From contig NZ_BMSF01000004.1 in the NCBI RefSeq assembly GCF_014649015.1, positions 124,001 through 188,000 on the forward strand: 64,000 nucleotides of DNA, written 5' to 3'. Position 1 is the stretch's first letter; the number at the start of each line of letters is the position of its first letter. This document shows, piece after piece, positions 23,718 through 32,564 of this stretch. The stretch comes from Streptomyces narbonensis (GTDB lineage: Bacteria > Actinomycetota > Actinomycetes > Streptomycetales > Streptomycetaceae). The notes beneath the pieces are model-generated. The model saw nothing but the letters and a program-made list of their open reading frames with translations. It searched no databases and had not been told where the DNA came from. A program made the translations under genes and the position numbers.

Positions 23718-24851
23718 TCAGTACGACTTGGGCAGCCCCAGCGTCTGGTGCGAGACGAAGTTGAGGATCATCTCCCGGCTGACCGGGGCGATCCGGGCCA
23801 CGCGGGCGGCGGTGACCAGGCGGGCGAGGCCGAACTCCTTCGTGAGGCCGTTGCCGCCGAGGGTGTGGACCGAGGTGTCGACCGCCCGCACACAGGCCTC
23901 GCCCGCCGCGTACTTCGCCATGTTGGCGGCCTCGCCCGCGCCCATGTCGTCGCCCGCGTCGTAGAGGTGGGCCGCCTTCGCCATCATCAGGCGGGCCAGT
24001 TCGAGCTCGATGTAGGCCTGGGCCAGGGGGTGCGCGATGGCCTGGTGGGCGCCGATCGGGGCCTTCCAGACCTGACGCTCCTTCGCGTACTTCACGGCCT
24101 GGGCGAGGGCGTACCGGCCCATGCCGATGGCGAAGGCCGCCGTCATGATCCGCTCCGGGTTGAGGCCGGCGAAGAGCTGGAGCAGGCCCGCGTCCTCGTC
24201 GCCGACGAGCGCCTCGGCGGGCAGGTGGACGTCGTCGAGGGTCAGCTCGAACTGCTTCTCGTTCGCGTCGAGTTCCATCTCGATGTGGCGCCGCCCGAAG
24301 CCCGGGGCGTCGCGCGGGACGATGAAGAGACAGGGCTTGAGGCTGCCGGTGCGGGCGTCGGAGGTGCGGCCCACGATGAGCGTCGCGTCGGCGATGTCGA
24401 CGCCCGAGACGAAGACCTTGCGGCCGCTCAGGACCCAGCCCTCCTCGGTGCGGGTCGCGGTCGTCGTGATGCGGTGCGAGTTGGAGCCCGCGTCGGGTTC
24501 CGTGATGCCGAAGGCCATCGTCTTGCTGCCGTCGGCGAGGCCCGGGAGCCAGGCCCGCTTCTGCTCCTCGGTGCCGAAGCGGGCGATGACCGTGCCGCAG
24601 ATCGCGGGCGAGACGACCATCATCAGGAGCGGGGCACCGGCGGCGCCCGCCTCCTCCAGGACGATCGACAGCTCGGCCATGCCGCCGCCCCCGCCCCCGT
24701 ACTCCTCGGGCAGGTTCACGCCCAGGTAGCCGAGCTTGCCCGCCTCGGCCCACAGCGCGGCCCGGTCGAAGCCGGGGCCGTGGCGGTGGCCGAGGGCGGA
24801 GACGGCGGCGCGGAGTGCGGACAGCTCTTCGGTCTCGACGAGGGTGCTCAT
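23718..24851 (-). CDS. Acyl-CoA dehydrogenase
   Basis: This 377-residue FAD enzyme has the central signature MAFGITEPDAGSNSHRI and the C-terminal HTLGGNGLTKEFGLARLVTAAR. It inserts the alpha,beta double bond in acyl-CoA. It is the last gene of the carboxylase operon (ATGA overlap with the alpha subunit). A decayed copy of its last 13 codons lies at 22323-22363. Confidence 0.93.
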   Translation of the reverse strand: MSTLVETEELSALRAAVSALGHRHGPGFDRAALWAEAGKLGYLGVNLPEEYGGGGGGMAELSIVLEEAGAAGAPLLMMVVSPAICGTVIARFGTEEQKRAWLPGLADGSKTMAFGITEPDAGSNSHRITTTATRTEEGWVLSGRKVFVSGVDIADATLIVGRTSDARTGSLKPCLFIVPRDAPGFGRRHIEMELDANEKQFELTLDDVHLPAEALVGDEDAGLLQLFAGLNPERIMTAAFAIGMGRYALAQAVKYAKERQVWKAPIGAHQAIAHPLAQAYIELELARLMMAKAAHLYDAGDDMGAGEAANMAKYAAGEACVRAVDTSVHTLGGNGLTKEFGLARLVTAARVARIAPVSREMILNFVSHQTLGLPKSY

Positions 24852-26749
24852 ACGGGGTCTTCCTCCGTTGCTTCGGTCTGTACGACGGCGAGCAGGGCGC
24901 CGACCTCGACCTGGCGGCCGGGGGCGGCGTGGAGCGCGGTGAGCGTGCCGGAGGCTGGAGCGGTGACGCGGTGCTCCATCTTCATGGCCTCCAGCCAGAG
25001 GAGCGGCTGCCCGGCGGCGACCCGGTCGCCGACGGCGAGGCCGTCCGCGAGCCGGACGACGGTGCCGGGCATGGGGGCGAGCAGCGATCCCGGTTCCCGC
25101 TGGTCCGCGGGGTCGGGGAAGCGGGGGCGGGGGAGGAGGCGGTGCGGACCCGCGTGGACGACCTCTCCCGGTCCGTACGCAGCGACCTCGAAGTCCCTTA
25201 CCACGCCGTCCACTTCGAGACGTACGCGGTCGGGCGCGGCCGACACCACCCGCACCCCCTCGGGCACGGTGACCTCATAGCCGCCGTCGCGGGTCGGCCG
25301 GTACCGGATCTCGGTGTCACCGTACGTCCTCGTCTCGTCCTGGGAGCGGAGGTTGCGCCAACCACCGCCGAAGCGGCACCTGTTGGCGCTCGCGTCGGCG
25401 AGGGCGGCGGCCACGGCGGCATACCGGGCGCCCTCGGGGGCGGCGGTCAGGGCGGTGAGGTTCCGCTCGTAGAAGCCGGTGTCCAGGCTCCGCACCGAGG
25501 CGTACTCGGGGTGGCGCAGGGACGCGACGAGCAGCTCCCGGTTGGTGGCGGGGCCGTGGATCCGGGTCCGCTCCAGGGTGTGGGCGAGCTTGCGGGCGGC
25601 CTCGGCGCGCGTGGCGGCGTGGACGACGACCTTCGCGAGCATCGGGTCGTAGTGGATGCCGACCTCGTCCCCGGAGGCGTATCCCGTGTCCACCCGGACC
25701 CGGCCCTCGCGGGGGACCTCGAAGCGGTGCAGGACGCCCGTCTGGGGCGCCCAGCCCCGGGCCGGGTCCTCCGCGTAGAGGCGGGCCTCGATCGCGTGGC
25801 CGCGCGGTGCCGGCGGCTCCGGCGGGAGCGCCTCGCCCTGCGCGACGGCGAGTTGGAGGGCGACCAGGTCGACCCCGTACACCTCCTCCGTCACCGGGTG
25901 CTCGACCTGGAGACGGGTGTTCATCTCCAGGAAGTGCGCCCGGCCGTCCGCCACCAGGAACTCGACCGTGCCCGCGCCGACGTAGCCGACGGCCTCCGCC
26001 GCGCGGACGGCCGTGTCGAGGAGGGACGCCTCCAGCTCGGCCGGCAGGCCGGGCGCGGGGGCCTCCTCGATGACCTTCTGGTGGCGGCGCTGGAGGGAGC
26101 AGTCGCGGGTGCCGAGCGCCCAGGACGTGCCGTGGGTGTCGCGGAGGAGCTGAACCTCGACGTGCCGGCCGTTCTCCACGTACGGCTCGACGAAGACCTC
26201 GCCGTCCCCGAACGCGCTCGCCGCCTCGGCCGACGCGGCCTTCAACTCCTCAGGCAGCGCGGCGAGTTCGCGGACGACTCGCATGCCCCGGCCGCCGCCG
26301 CCGGCCGCCGCCTTCACCAGGACGGGCAGGTCCGCCTCGGTGACGTCCGTGAGCGGCGCGATCCCCAGGAGCTCCTTCGCCCGGGTCTTCGAGGCCATCG
26401 CCTCGATCGCCTCGGGCGGCGGACCGATCCAGACGAGGCCCGCGTCGGTCACGGCCCGCGCGAAGTCGGCGTTCTCGGAGAGGAAGCCGTAGCCGGGGTG
26501 GACGGCGTCGGCGCCCGCCGCGAGCGCCGCCTTCACGACGAGGTCGCCGCGCAGGTACGTCTCCGAGGGCGCCGCCCCCGGCAGGCGCACGGCCGCGTCG
26601 GCCTCACGGACGTGCAGGGCGCCGGCGTCCGCGTCGGAGTACACGGCGACGGTGGAGACGCCCAGCTCACGGCAGGTGCGGAAGACCCGGCAGGCGATCT
26701 CGCCGCGGTTCGCCACCAGTACGGTCGAGACCAACTTCTGCGTCCTCAT
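24848..26749 (-). CDS. Acyl-CoA carboxylase alpha subunit (biotin carboxylase + BCCP)
   Basis: This 633-residue protein has a biotin carboxylase N-terminal domain (VLVANRGEIACRVFRTCREL), ATP-grasp (VKAAAGGGGRGMR; FLEMNTRLQVEHPVTE), a middle domain and a C-terminal biotinyl domain with LEAMKMEH. ATG 26749 follows GAGGG. It lies 8 bp after the carboxyltransferase gene. Together they carboxylate an acyl-CoA such as 3-methylcrotonyl-, geranyl- or propionyl-CoA. The AtuA neighbour favours a branched unsaturated substrate. Confidence 0.93.
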   Translation of the reverse strand: MRTQKLVSTVLVANRGEIACRVFRTCRELGVSTVAVYSDADAGALHVREADAAVRLPGAAPSETYLRGDLVVKAALAAGADAVHPGYGFLSENADFARAVTDAGLVWIGPPPEAIEAMASKTRAKELLGIAPLTDVTEADLPVLVKAAAGGGGRGMRVVRELAALPEELKAASAEAASAFGDGEVFVEPYVENGRHVEVQLLRDTHGTSWALGTRDCSLQRRHQKVIEEAPAPGLPAELEASLLDTAVRAAEAVGYVGAGTVEFLVADGRAHFLEMNTRLQVEHPVTEEVYGVDLVALQLAVAQGEALPPEPPAPRGHAIEARLYAEDPARGWAPQTGVLHRFEVPREGRVRVDTGYASGDEVGIHYDPMLAKVVVHAATRAEAARKLAHTLERTRIHGPATNRELLVASLRHPEYASVRSLDTGFYERNLTALTAAPEGARYAAVAAALADASANRCRFGGGWRNLRSQDETRTYGDTEIRYRPTRDGGYEVTVPEGVRVVSAAPDRVRLEVDGVVRDFEVAAYGPGEVVHAGPHRLLPRPRFPDPADQREPGSLLAPMPGTVVRLADGLAVGDRVAAGQPLLWLEAMKMEHRVTAPASGTLTALHAAPGRQVEVGALLAVVQTEATEEDPV

Positions 26750-26757
26750 CTGAGCCC

Positions 26758-28356
26758 TCACATTCGGAAGACGCCGAAGCCGCCGCGCGCGCCCTCGACC
26801 GGTGCCGTGTGGATCGCGGACAGGCACAGCCCGAGGACCGTGCGGGTGTCGCGGGGGTCGATGACCCCGTCGTCGTACAGCCGCCCCGAGAGGAACATCG
26901 GGAGGGACTCCGACTCGATCTGCGCCTCGACGAGCGCGCGGAGGCCGGCGTCGGCCTCGTCGTCGTAGGGCTGCCCCTTCGCGGCGGCCGAGGCCCGCGC
27001 CACGATCGACAGCACGCCGGCGAGCTGCTGCGGGCCCATGACGGCGGACTTCGCGCTGGGCCAGGCGAAGAGGAAGCGGGGGTCGTACGCCCGGCCGCAC
27101 ATGCCGTAGTGCCCCGCGCCGTACGACGCGCCCATGAGTACGGAGAGGTGCGGGACGCGGGAGTTCGCGACGGCGTTGATCATCATCGCGCCGTGCTTGA
27201 TGATGCCGCCCTGCTCGTACTCCCTGCCGACCATGTAGCCGGTGGTGTTGTGCAGGAAGAGGAGTGGGATGTCGCGCTGGTTGGCGAGCTGGATGAACTG
27301 CGCGGCCTTCTGGGATTCGGCGGAGAACAGCACGCCCTGCGCGTTGGCGAGGATGCCGACCGGATGGCCGTGGAGCCGCGCCCAGCCGGTCGTCAGGGAC
27401 GTCCCGTAGAGGGGCTTGAACTCGTCGAAGTCGGAGCCGTCGACGATCCGTGCGATCACCTCGCGCGGGTCGAAGGGGGTCTTGAGGTCGCCGGGGACGA
27501 TGCCGAGGAGCTCGTCCTCGTCGTACTTCGGCGCTTCCCCAGGCTGTGGATCGGCCTGTGCCTTGCGGTGGTTGAGCCGGGCGACGATCCGACGGGCCTG
27601 GCGGATCGCGTCCGTCTCGTCGACGGCGTAGTGGTCGGCGAGACCGGAGGTCCGGGCGTGCATCTCGGCGCCGCCGAGGGACTCGTCGTCGCTCTCCTCG
27701 CCCGTCGCCATCTTCACGAGCGGCGGGCCGCCGAGGAAGACCTTCGACCGCTCCTTGATCATCACGGTGTGGTCGGACATGCCCGGGACGTACGCGCCGC
27801 CGGCCGTCGAGTTGCCGAAGACGACCGCGACGGTGGGGATGCCGGCGGCGGACAGCCGTGTGAGGTCGCGGAAGAGCGCCCCGCCGGGGATGAAGATCTC
27901 CTTCTGGGAGGGGAGGTCCGCGCCGCCCGACTCCACGAGCGAGACGACCGGCAGCCGGTTGGCGAACGCGATCTCGTTGGCCCGCAGGGCCTTCTTCAGC
28001 GTCCACGGGTTGGAGGCGCCGCCGCGCACGGTCGGGTCGTTGGCCGTGATCAGGCACTCGACGCCCTCGACGACTCCTATGCCGGTGACGAGCGAGGCGC
28101 CCACCTGGTAGTCGCTGCCCCAGGCGGCGAGCGGGGACAGCTCCAGGAAGGGGCTGTCGCGGTCGACGAGCAGCTCGATGCGTTCGCGGGCGAGGAGCTT
28201 GCCGCGCGCCCGGTGCCGGGCGGTGTACTTCTCGCCGCCGCCCGCGAGGGCCTTGTCGTGCTCGGCTTCGAGGGCGGCGAGCTTGTCGAGCATCGCCGAG
28301 CGGTGCTCTCGGTACTCGGGTCCGCCGGTGTCGAGGGCGGAGGCGAGGACGGTCAC
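26758..28356 (-). CDS. Acyl-CoA carboxylase beta subunit (carboxyltransferase)
   Basis: This 532-residue carboxyltransferase resembles methylcrotonoyl-CoA/geranyl-CoA carboxylase beta. Motifs are GRERIELLVD-like KLLARERIELLVDRDSPF, SGGADLPSQKEIF, GNSTAGGAYVPGMSDH and NTTGYMVGREYE. The GTG start overlaps the upstream AtuA-like stop (GTGA). It transfers CO2 from carboxybiotin to acyl-CoA. Confidence 0.93.
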   Translation of the reverse strand: MTVLASALDTGGPEYREHRSAMLDKLAALEAEHDKALAGGGEKYTARHRARGKLLARERIELLVDRDSPFLELSPLAAWGSDYQVGASLVTGIGVVEGVECLITANDPTVRGGASNPWTLKKALRANEIAFANRLPVVSLVESGGADLPSQKEIFIPGGALFRDLTRLSAAGIPTVAVVFGNSTAGGAYVPGMSDHTVMIKERSKVFLGGPPLVKMATGEESDDESLGGAEMHARTSGLADHYAVDETDAIRQARRIVARLNHRKAQADPQPGEAPKYDEDELLGIVPGDLKTPFDPREVIARIVDGSDFDEFKPLYGTSLTTGWARLHGHPVGILANAQGVLFSAESQKAAQFIQLANQRDIPLLFLHNTTGYMVGREYEQGGIIKHGAMMINAVANSRVPHLSVLMGASYGAGHYGMCGRAYDPRFLFAWPSAKSAVMGPQQLAGVLSIVARASAAAKGQPYDDEADAGLRALVEAQIESESLPMFLSGRLYDDGVIDPRDTRTVLGLCLSAIHTAPVEGARGGFGVFRM

Positions 28357-30182
28357 AGCAGTACCTCCGGGATGTCCAGGTGCCGGGAGCGGAGCCATTC
28401 GCCGAGGGCCTTGGCCTGGGGGTCGAAGCGGGCCTGGGAGGCGACGCCCTCGCCGAGGATCCCTGCGACGGTGAAGTTGAGGGCCCGCAGGTGCGGGAGG
28501 ACGTGCCGGACGACCGGCAGACCGGCGGTCTCCGGGAGGAGCGCGCGGAAGGTCTCGACGGTGAGCGCGTGGGCGAGCCAGCGCCACTCCTCGTCCGTCC
28601 GGACCCAGACGCCGACGTTCGCGTCGCCGCCCTTGTCGCCGCTGCGGGCCCCGGCGATCCGGCCGAGGGGGGTCCGCCGGGTGGAGTCGTACGCGAGGGG
28701 CGGGGGGAGGGGCGGGCCGGGTACGGGGGTGAGGGCGAGGGTCCGTGCCGGTGCGGGAATCTCCTGGCGGGTGCCGTCCGGGAGGACCGCCGTGTGCGGG
28801 ACGTCGGCGGCGGGGACGTACGCGGTCCCGAAGACCCCGTAGGGGGCGCCCTTCCCGGGAGGCGCGGTGACGTGGAAGCCGGGGTAGCTCGCGAGGGCCA
28901 GCTCGATCGCGGCGCCGGTGACGGTGCGGCCGACGGCGTCCGGGGAGGGGGCGCGGACGACGAGCCGGAGCAGCGCGCTGGCGGTCTCCTCGGTGGCGGC
29001 GTCCTCCCGGTCGGTGCGGGCCAGCTCCCAACGGACGTCCGCGGGGGCGGAGTCGGTGCCGGTGAAGGCGTCCTCGATCTGCTCGCGGACGAGCCGGGCC
29101 TTGGCCTCGATGTCGAGGCCGGTGAGGACGAAGACGACCTCGTTGCGGAAGCCGCCGAGGCGGTTGAGGCCGGCCTTGAGGGTGGGGGGCGGGGCCTCGC
29201 CCGTCACACCGTGGATCCTGACCCGGTCCGTGCCCTCCTGGGCGAGGCGTGCGGTGTCGAGCCGGGCCGTCACGTCGGGCCCGGGGTAGCGGGCGCCGGC
29301 CGTCTCGTACAGCAGCTGGGCCGTGACCGTGCCGACGTCGACGAGGCCGCCCGTACCCGCGTGCTTGGTGATGACGGCGCTGCCGTCCGCGTGGAGCTCG
29401 GCGACCGGGAAGCCGGGGCGGCGGAACAGGGCCGGGTCGTGGTCGGCGAAGAAGGCGTAGTTGCCGCCGGTGGCCTGGGTGCCGCACTCCAGGACGTGCC
29501 CGGCGACGACCGCGCCCGCGAGCCTGTCGTACTCCTCCGGTCCCCAGCCGAAGTGCCACTGCGCGGGCCCGGTGACGAGGGCGGCGTCGGTGACCCGGCC
29601 GGTGATGACGACGTCGGCCCCGGCGGCGAGACAGGCGGCGATGCCGGCCCCGCCGAGATAGGCGTTGGACGTCACCACCCCTTCGCCGGGCGGGAGTCGG
29701 TCACCCTCGACGTGGGCGATCCGGGTCGGCAGGCCCAGCTTCGCGGCCAGCTCGCGCAGGGCCTCGGCGAGGCCGGCGGGGTTCAGGCCGCCCGCGTTGG
29801 CGACGATGCGGACCCCGCGCTCGTGGGCGAGGCCGAGGCCCTCCTCCATCTGGCGCAGGAAGGTCTTCGCGTAACCGGCGGCGGGGTCCTTGAGCTGGTC
29901 GCGGCCGAGGATGAGCATCGTCAGCTCGGCGAGGTAGTCGCCGGTGAGGACGTCGAGCTCTCCGCCCGTGAGCATCTCTCGGACGGCGTCGAAGCGGTCG
30001 CCGTAGAAGCCGGAGGCGTTGCCGATGCGGAGGACGGGAGGGGCGGGGAGGTCGGGAGGGGCGGGGGCGTCGGGACGGGAGGGGAGGTCGGGAGGGGCGG
30101 GGGCGTCGGGACGGGCGGGGAGGTCGGAAGGGGCGGGGGCGTCGGGACGGGCGGGGAGGTCGGGGGCGCCGGGGGGAGCCAC
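28353..30182 (-). CDS. AtuA-like (acyclic terpene utilisation family) protein with Pro-rich repeat N-terminus
   Basis: This 609-residue protein belongs to the DUF1446/AtuA family. Conserved sequence starts only at VLRIGNASGFYGDR (about residue 52). Before it, residues 1-50 are 12-residue Pro/Ala/Asp repeats (PDAPAPPDLPAR) encoded by a 36-bp tandem repeat. AtuA proteins are associated with citronellol/geraniol and leucine breakdown; the reaction is unclear. GTG 30182 overlaps the upstream stop by one base. Confidence 0.88.
   Translation of the reverse strand: MAPPGAPDLPARPDAPAPSDLPARPDAPAPPDLPSRPDAPAPPDLPAPPVLRIGNASGFYGDRFDAVREMLTGGELDVLTGDYLAELTMLILGRDQLKDPAAGYAKTFLRQMEEGLGLAHERGVRIVANAGGLNPAGLAEALRELAAKLGLPTRIAHVEGDRLPPGEGVVTSNAYLGGAGIAACLAAGADVVITGRVTDAALVTGPAQWHFGWGPEEYDRLAGAVVAGHVLECGTQATGGNYAFFADHDPALFRRPGFPVAELHADGSAVITKHAGTGGLVDVGTVTAQLLYETAGARYPGPDVTARLDTARLAQEGTDRVRIHGVTGEAPPPTLKAGLNRLGGFRNEVVFVLTGLDIEAKARLVREQIEDAFTGTDSAPADVRWELARTDREDAATEETASALLRLVVRAPSPDAVGRTVTGAAIELALASYPGFHVTAPPGKGAPYGVFGTAYVPAADVPHTAVLPDGTRQEIPAPARTLALTPVPGPPLPPPLAYDSTRRTPLGRIAGARSGDKGGDANVGVWVRTDEEWRWLAHALTVETFRALLPETAGLPVVRHVLPHLRALNFTVAGILGEGVASQARFDPQAKALGEWLRSRHLDIPEVLL
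30034..30166. repeat. 36-bp in-frame minisatellite in the atuA-like gene
   Basis: Three nearly identical 36-bp units (30069-30104, 30105-30140, 30141-30166 partial) and a partial one before. They encode 12-residue Pro-rich units, so copy changes keep the frame and vary the length of the N-terminal tail. Confidence 0.9.
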
Positions 30183-30973
30183 TACTCCGCCTCCCTGGGG
30201 GCGCGGCCCGGGCCCGCCGGGCCCGCGAAGGCCTGAGCGAGGGTGAGCCAGCGCTCGGCGTCGGGGCCGTGCGCGACGAGCGCGGTGTCGTCGCGGTGGA
30301 CGCGCTGGGTGACGAGGAGGCAGAAGTCGAGGGCGGGGCCGGTGACGGTCTGGGCGGCGCCCTCGGGGCCGTACGCCCACATCTCCCCATCGACGCCGGC
30401 GAGTTCCACGCGGAAGGGCTCGGCGGGTGCCGGGACGCCCCGGACGAGGAAGGCGTAGTCGCGGGCGCGGACGCCGATCCACGCGACGTGCCGGAGCCGG
30501 GCCGTGGGAGCCCGGACCGCCCCGAGGGCGTCGGCGACGTCCTGGCCGTGCGCCCAGGTCTCCATGAGCCGGGCGGTGGCCATGGCCGGGGCGCTCATCG
30601 GCGGCCCGTACCAGGGGAAGCGCGCCCCGGGCGGGACCGCCCGCAGGGCCTCCTGGAGGCGCTCGCGGCCCGCGCGCCAGGCGGCGAGCAGCTCCGCGGG
30701 CGGCAGCTTCGCACCCTCCTCCGCGCCCTCGTCGACGAAGCGGTCGGGGGCGGCGAGGGCCTTCTCGGTCTCGGCGGCGAAGGCCTCGGGGTCGGTGGCG
30801 GCGAGGAGGGCCGCCCGGTCGGTCCAGGCGAGGTGGGCGATCTGATGGGCGACGGTCCAGCCGGGCGCGGGGGTGGGCGCACCCCACTGCTCCTCGCCCA
30901 GCTCTGCGACCAGCAGGTCGAGTTCTTCGCTCTCCTCGCGCAGATCGTCGAGGACGACGGCGGGATCGGACAC
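30182..30973 (-). CDS. TIGR03084-family metal-binding (DinB/MDMPI-like) protein
   Basis: This 263-residue protein starts VSDPAVVLDDLREESEELD and has the mycothiol-maleylpyruvate-isomerase-like N-terminal four-helix bundle (TVAHQIAHLAWTDRAAL, METWAHGQDVADALG). The three His of the metal site are visible. Members nearly always sit in AtuA/acyl-CoA carboxylase operons. GTG 30973 has a good ribosome site (GAGGGGAGC). It is the first gene of the operon; the TetR operator lies about 70 bp upstream. Confidence 0.87.
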   Translation of the reverse strand: MSDPAVVLDDLREESEELDLLVAELGEEQWGAPTPAPGWTVAHQIAHLAWTDRAALLAATDPEAFAAETEKALAAPDRFVDEGAEEGAKLPPAELLAAWRAGRERLQEALRAVPPGARFPWYGPPMSAPAMATARLMETWAHGQDVADALGAVRAPTARLRHVAWIGVRARDYAFLVRGVPAPAEPFRVELAGVDGEMWAYGPEGAAQTVTGPALDFCLLVTQRVHRDDTALVAHGPDAERWLTLAQAFAGPAGPGRAPREAE

Positions 30974-31043
30974 GGTGCGCTCCCCTCGGGACACGGCCAC
31001 GGCACGACGGCGTGCCCCGGAGCATGGCAGCGAACCAGAAAAC

Positions 31044-31066
31044 AATCAAGCACGCTTGCTTTGATT
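31044..31066. promoter_or_regulatory. TetR-type operator upstream of the carboxylase operon
   Basis: AATCAAGCACGC followed by TTGCTTTGATT, core AAGCA-N4-TGCTT. It shares ACAATCAAGCAYGC with the site at 18928-18949. The position suits repression of the minus-strand operon starting at 30973. Confidence 0.72.
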
Positions 31067-31113
31067 GATGCCGGGGGACGGGCCGCGCTGCGGCGTGAGC
31101 CACCCCCCGCTGT

Positions 31114-31608
31114 TCAGTCCCACTGCTCGTCGGCGAGGGAGGCGACCGGCTGCGGCTTGCCGATGACGGCGAGGGCGATGAAGAAGTTGATCTGCCCGAT
31201 GGCGATGGTGAGGGTGGCCAGCGCCTTCTCGTCGTAGTGCTTCGCCACCTCGGCGTACAGCTCGTCGGAGACGCGCTCCTTACCGTGCGGGGCGGGCTGG
31301 AGGGTGGCCTCGACGAGGGCGAGCGCGGCGCGCTCGGCGTCGGTGAAGTACGGGGCGTCCTGCCAGGAGGAGACGGCGGTGATGCGCTCCTCGGACTGCC
31401 CCGCCTTCCGGAGGAACCCGGTGTTCAGGATGGTCAGGTAGGTGTTGTGGACGATCTGCCCGGCGCGCAGGTGGACGAGGTTCATCGTGGTGCGCGGCAC
31501 GGACTGGTTGCCGGTGGCCCGGAAGAGGGCGGCGCTGATGTCGTTCACCTCGGGAACGAACTCGGCGGGGTTGGACATCCGGGAGATGGAGGGGGAGGTG
31601 TTCGTCAT
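31114..31608 (-). CDS. AhpD/carboxymuconolactone-decarboxylase-like protein lacking CxxC
   Basis: This 164-residue all-helical protein resembles AhpD-like proteins (MNLVHLRAGQIVHNTYLTIL, ERITAVSSWQDAPYFTDAERAALALVE). The usual CxxC redox pair is replaced: the helix reads AGQIVHNTYL with no Cys. Peroxidase activity is therefore unlikely. It is a single gene with its own promoter region upstream. Confidence 0.8.
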   Translation of the reverse strand: MTNTSPSISRMSNPAEFVPEVNDISAALFRATGNQSVPRTTMNLVHLRAGQIVHNTYLTILNTGFLRKAGQSEERITAVSSWQDAPYFTDAERAALALVEATLQPAPHGKERVSDELYAEVAKHYDEKALATLTIAIGQINFFIALAVIGKPQPVASLADEQWD

Positions 31609-31721
31609 GGTGGCCGGCTCCTCGGTCGCTGTCTGGTCGGTGTCTTCACAGCACTGACGGACGGCGGAACGAAGATGTGACGGGATCCCGGAAGAAGTTT
31701 CCCGGGACTCCGTCGGGCCCC

Positions 31722-32186
31722 TCAGCCGCTGATGTCGAGGGCCGTCCCGTAGAGCCGGGAGACCTTCAGCCTGATGACCACCCGGCGCTCGTCGACCAGC
31801 TGCGCCAGGAACGCGGCCTCGTCCTCGCCCCGCGGCCGGGCGGCCTCCGGCACCATCGCGAGCAGTTCGCGCCCGGTCGCGTCCCCCGGGACGGTCGTGA
31901 CCTCGGAGACCTCGGCCTCACCCTCGGCCACGGCGAACGACCAGACGTCCCCGCCGGGGACGTGCACGGCCGCGCGCGGGTCGCGCCGGATCTGCTTGAC
32001 CTTGACGCGGTCGGCGGTGGTGGAGAACCGCACGACGCGCTCCGCGGGATCCCAGTGGAAGAGCATGGTGGTGAGGTGCGGGTGCCCGCTGCTCTTGTTG
32101 GTGGCGAGGGTGCCGAACTGCTGCGAGCTCAGCAGCTCGGAGAGCGCGTCGTCGGACAGGGCGCGGGGTGCGGCGGGCTTCGTCAT
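31722..32186 (-). CDS. PPOX-class FMN/F420-binding family protein
   Basis: This 154-residue split-barrel protein of the pyridoxamine-phosphate-oxidase superfamily has the typical start FGTLATNKSSGHPHLTTMLFHW and later VKVKQIRRDPRAAVHV. The cofactor (F420 or FMN) cannot be told from the sequence. It has no close operon partner except the downstream-facing AhpD-like gene. Confidence 0.85.
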   Translation of the reverse strand: MTKPAAPRALSDDALSELLSSQQFGTLATNKSSGHPHLTTMLFHWDPAERVVRFSTTADRVKVKQIRRDPRAAVHVPGGDVWSFAVAEGEAEVSEVTTVPGDATGRELLAMVPEAARPRGEDEAAFLAQLVDERRVVIRLKVSRLYGTALDISG

Positions 32187-32264
32187 GTCGTGGCCAACTC
32201 CCGTACGTACAGGAGAATTCCGCGGCGGGGCGCCGGGGCAGCGGCTCGTGCGGAGGGCCGGGAG

Positions 32265-32447
32265 CTACGCGGCGGTGCGCCGCGGACGGGCGACGAGCTC
32301 GCCCCCGCAGTTGGGGCAGACGTCGTCCATGGCGTCGGCGCACGGCACGCAGAAGCTGCACTCGTACGTACAGATCCGCGCGGGCCCGTCCACCGTCAGG
32401 ACCGCGGTCTCACAGCGCTCGCAACGGTCTCGCATCTCCAGGGCCAT
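32265..32447 (-). CDS. DUF1272 small zinc-ribbon protein
   Basis: This 60-residue protein has four CxxC-type pairs (CERCE, CTYECSFCVPC, CPNCGG) and the DUF1272 pattern MALEMRDRCERC. It probably binds zinc. It lies 78 bp upstream of the PPOX protein on the same strand. The role is unknown. Confidence 0.85.
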   Translation of the reverse strand: MALEMRDRCERCETAVLTVDGPARICTYECSFCVPCADAMDDVCPNCGGELVARPRRTAA

Positions 32448-32564
32448 GACCGGCTCCCTTCCTCGTAACGTCCGACGACCCCCTCATCCTCCGAGGGGGA
32501 GCCGCACCCCCGAAACAGGCCGGAAGCCAAAGATCACAGACATCGGGCCACCCGCCGGACGGCC

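Noticed and set aside
15947..31066. Horizontal island covering the acyl-CoA genes
   Set aside because: GC and codon use match the surroundings and there are no integrase, tRNA or att sites; only the inner block shows an insertion scar.
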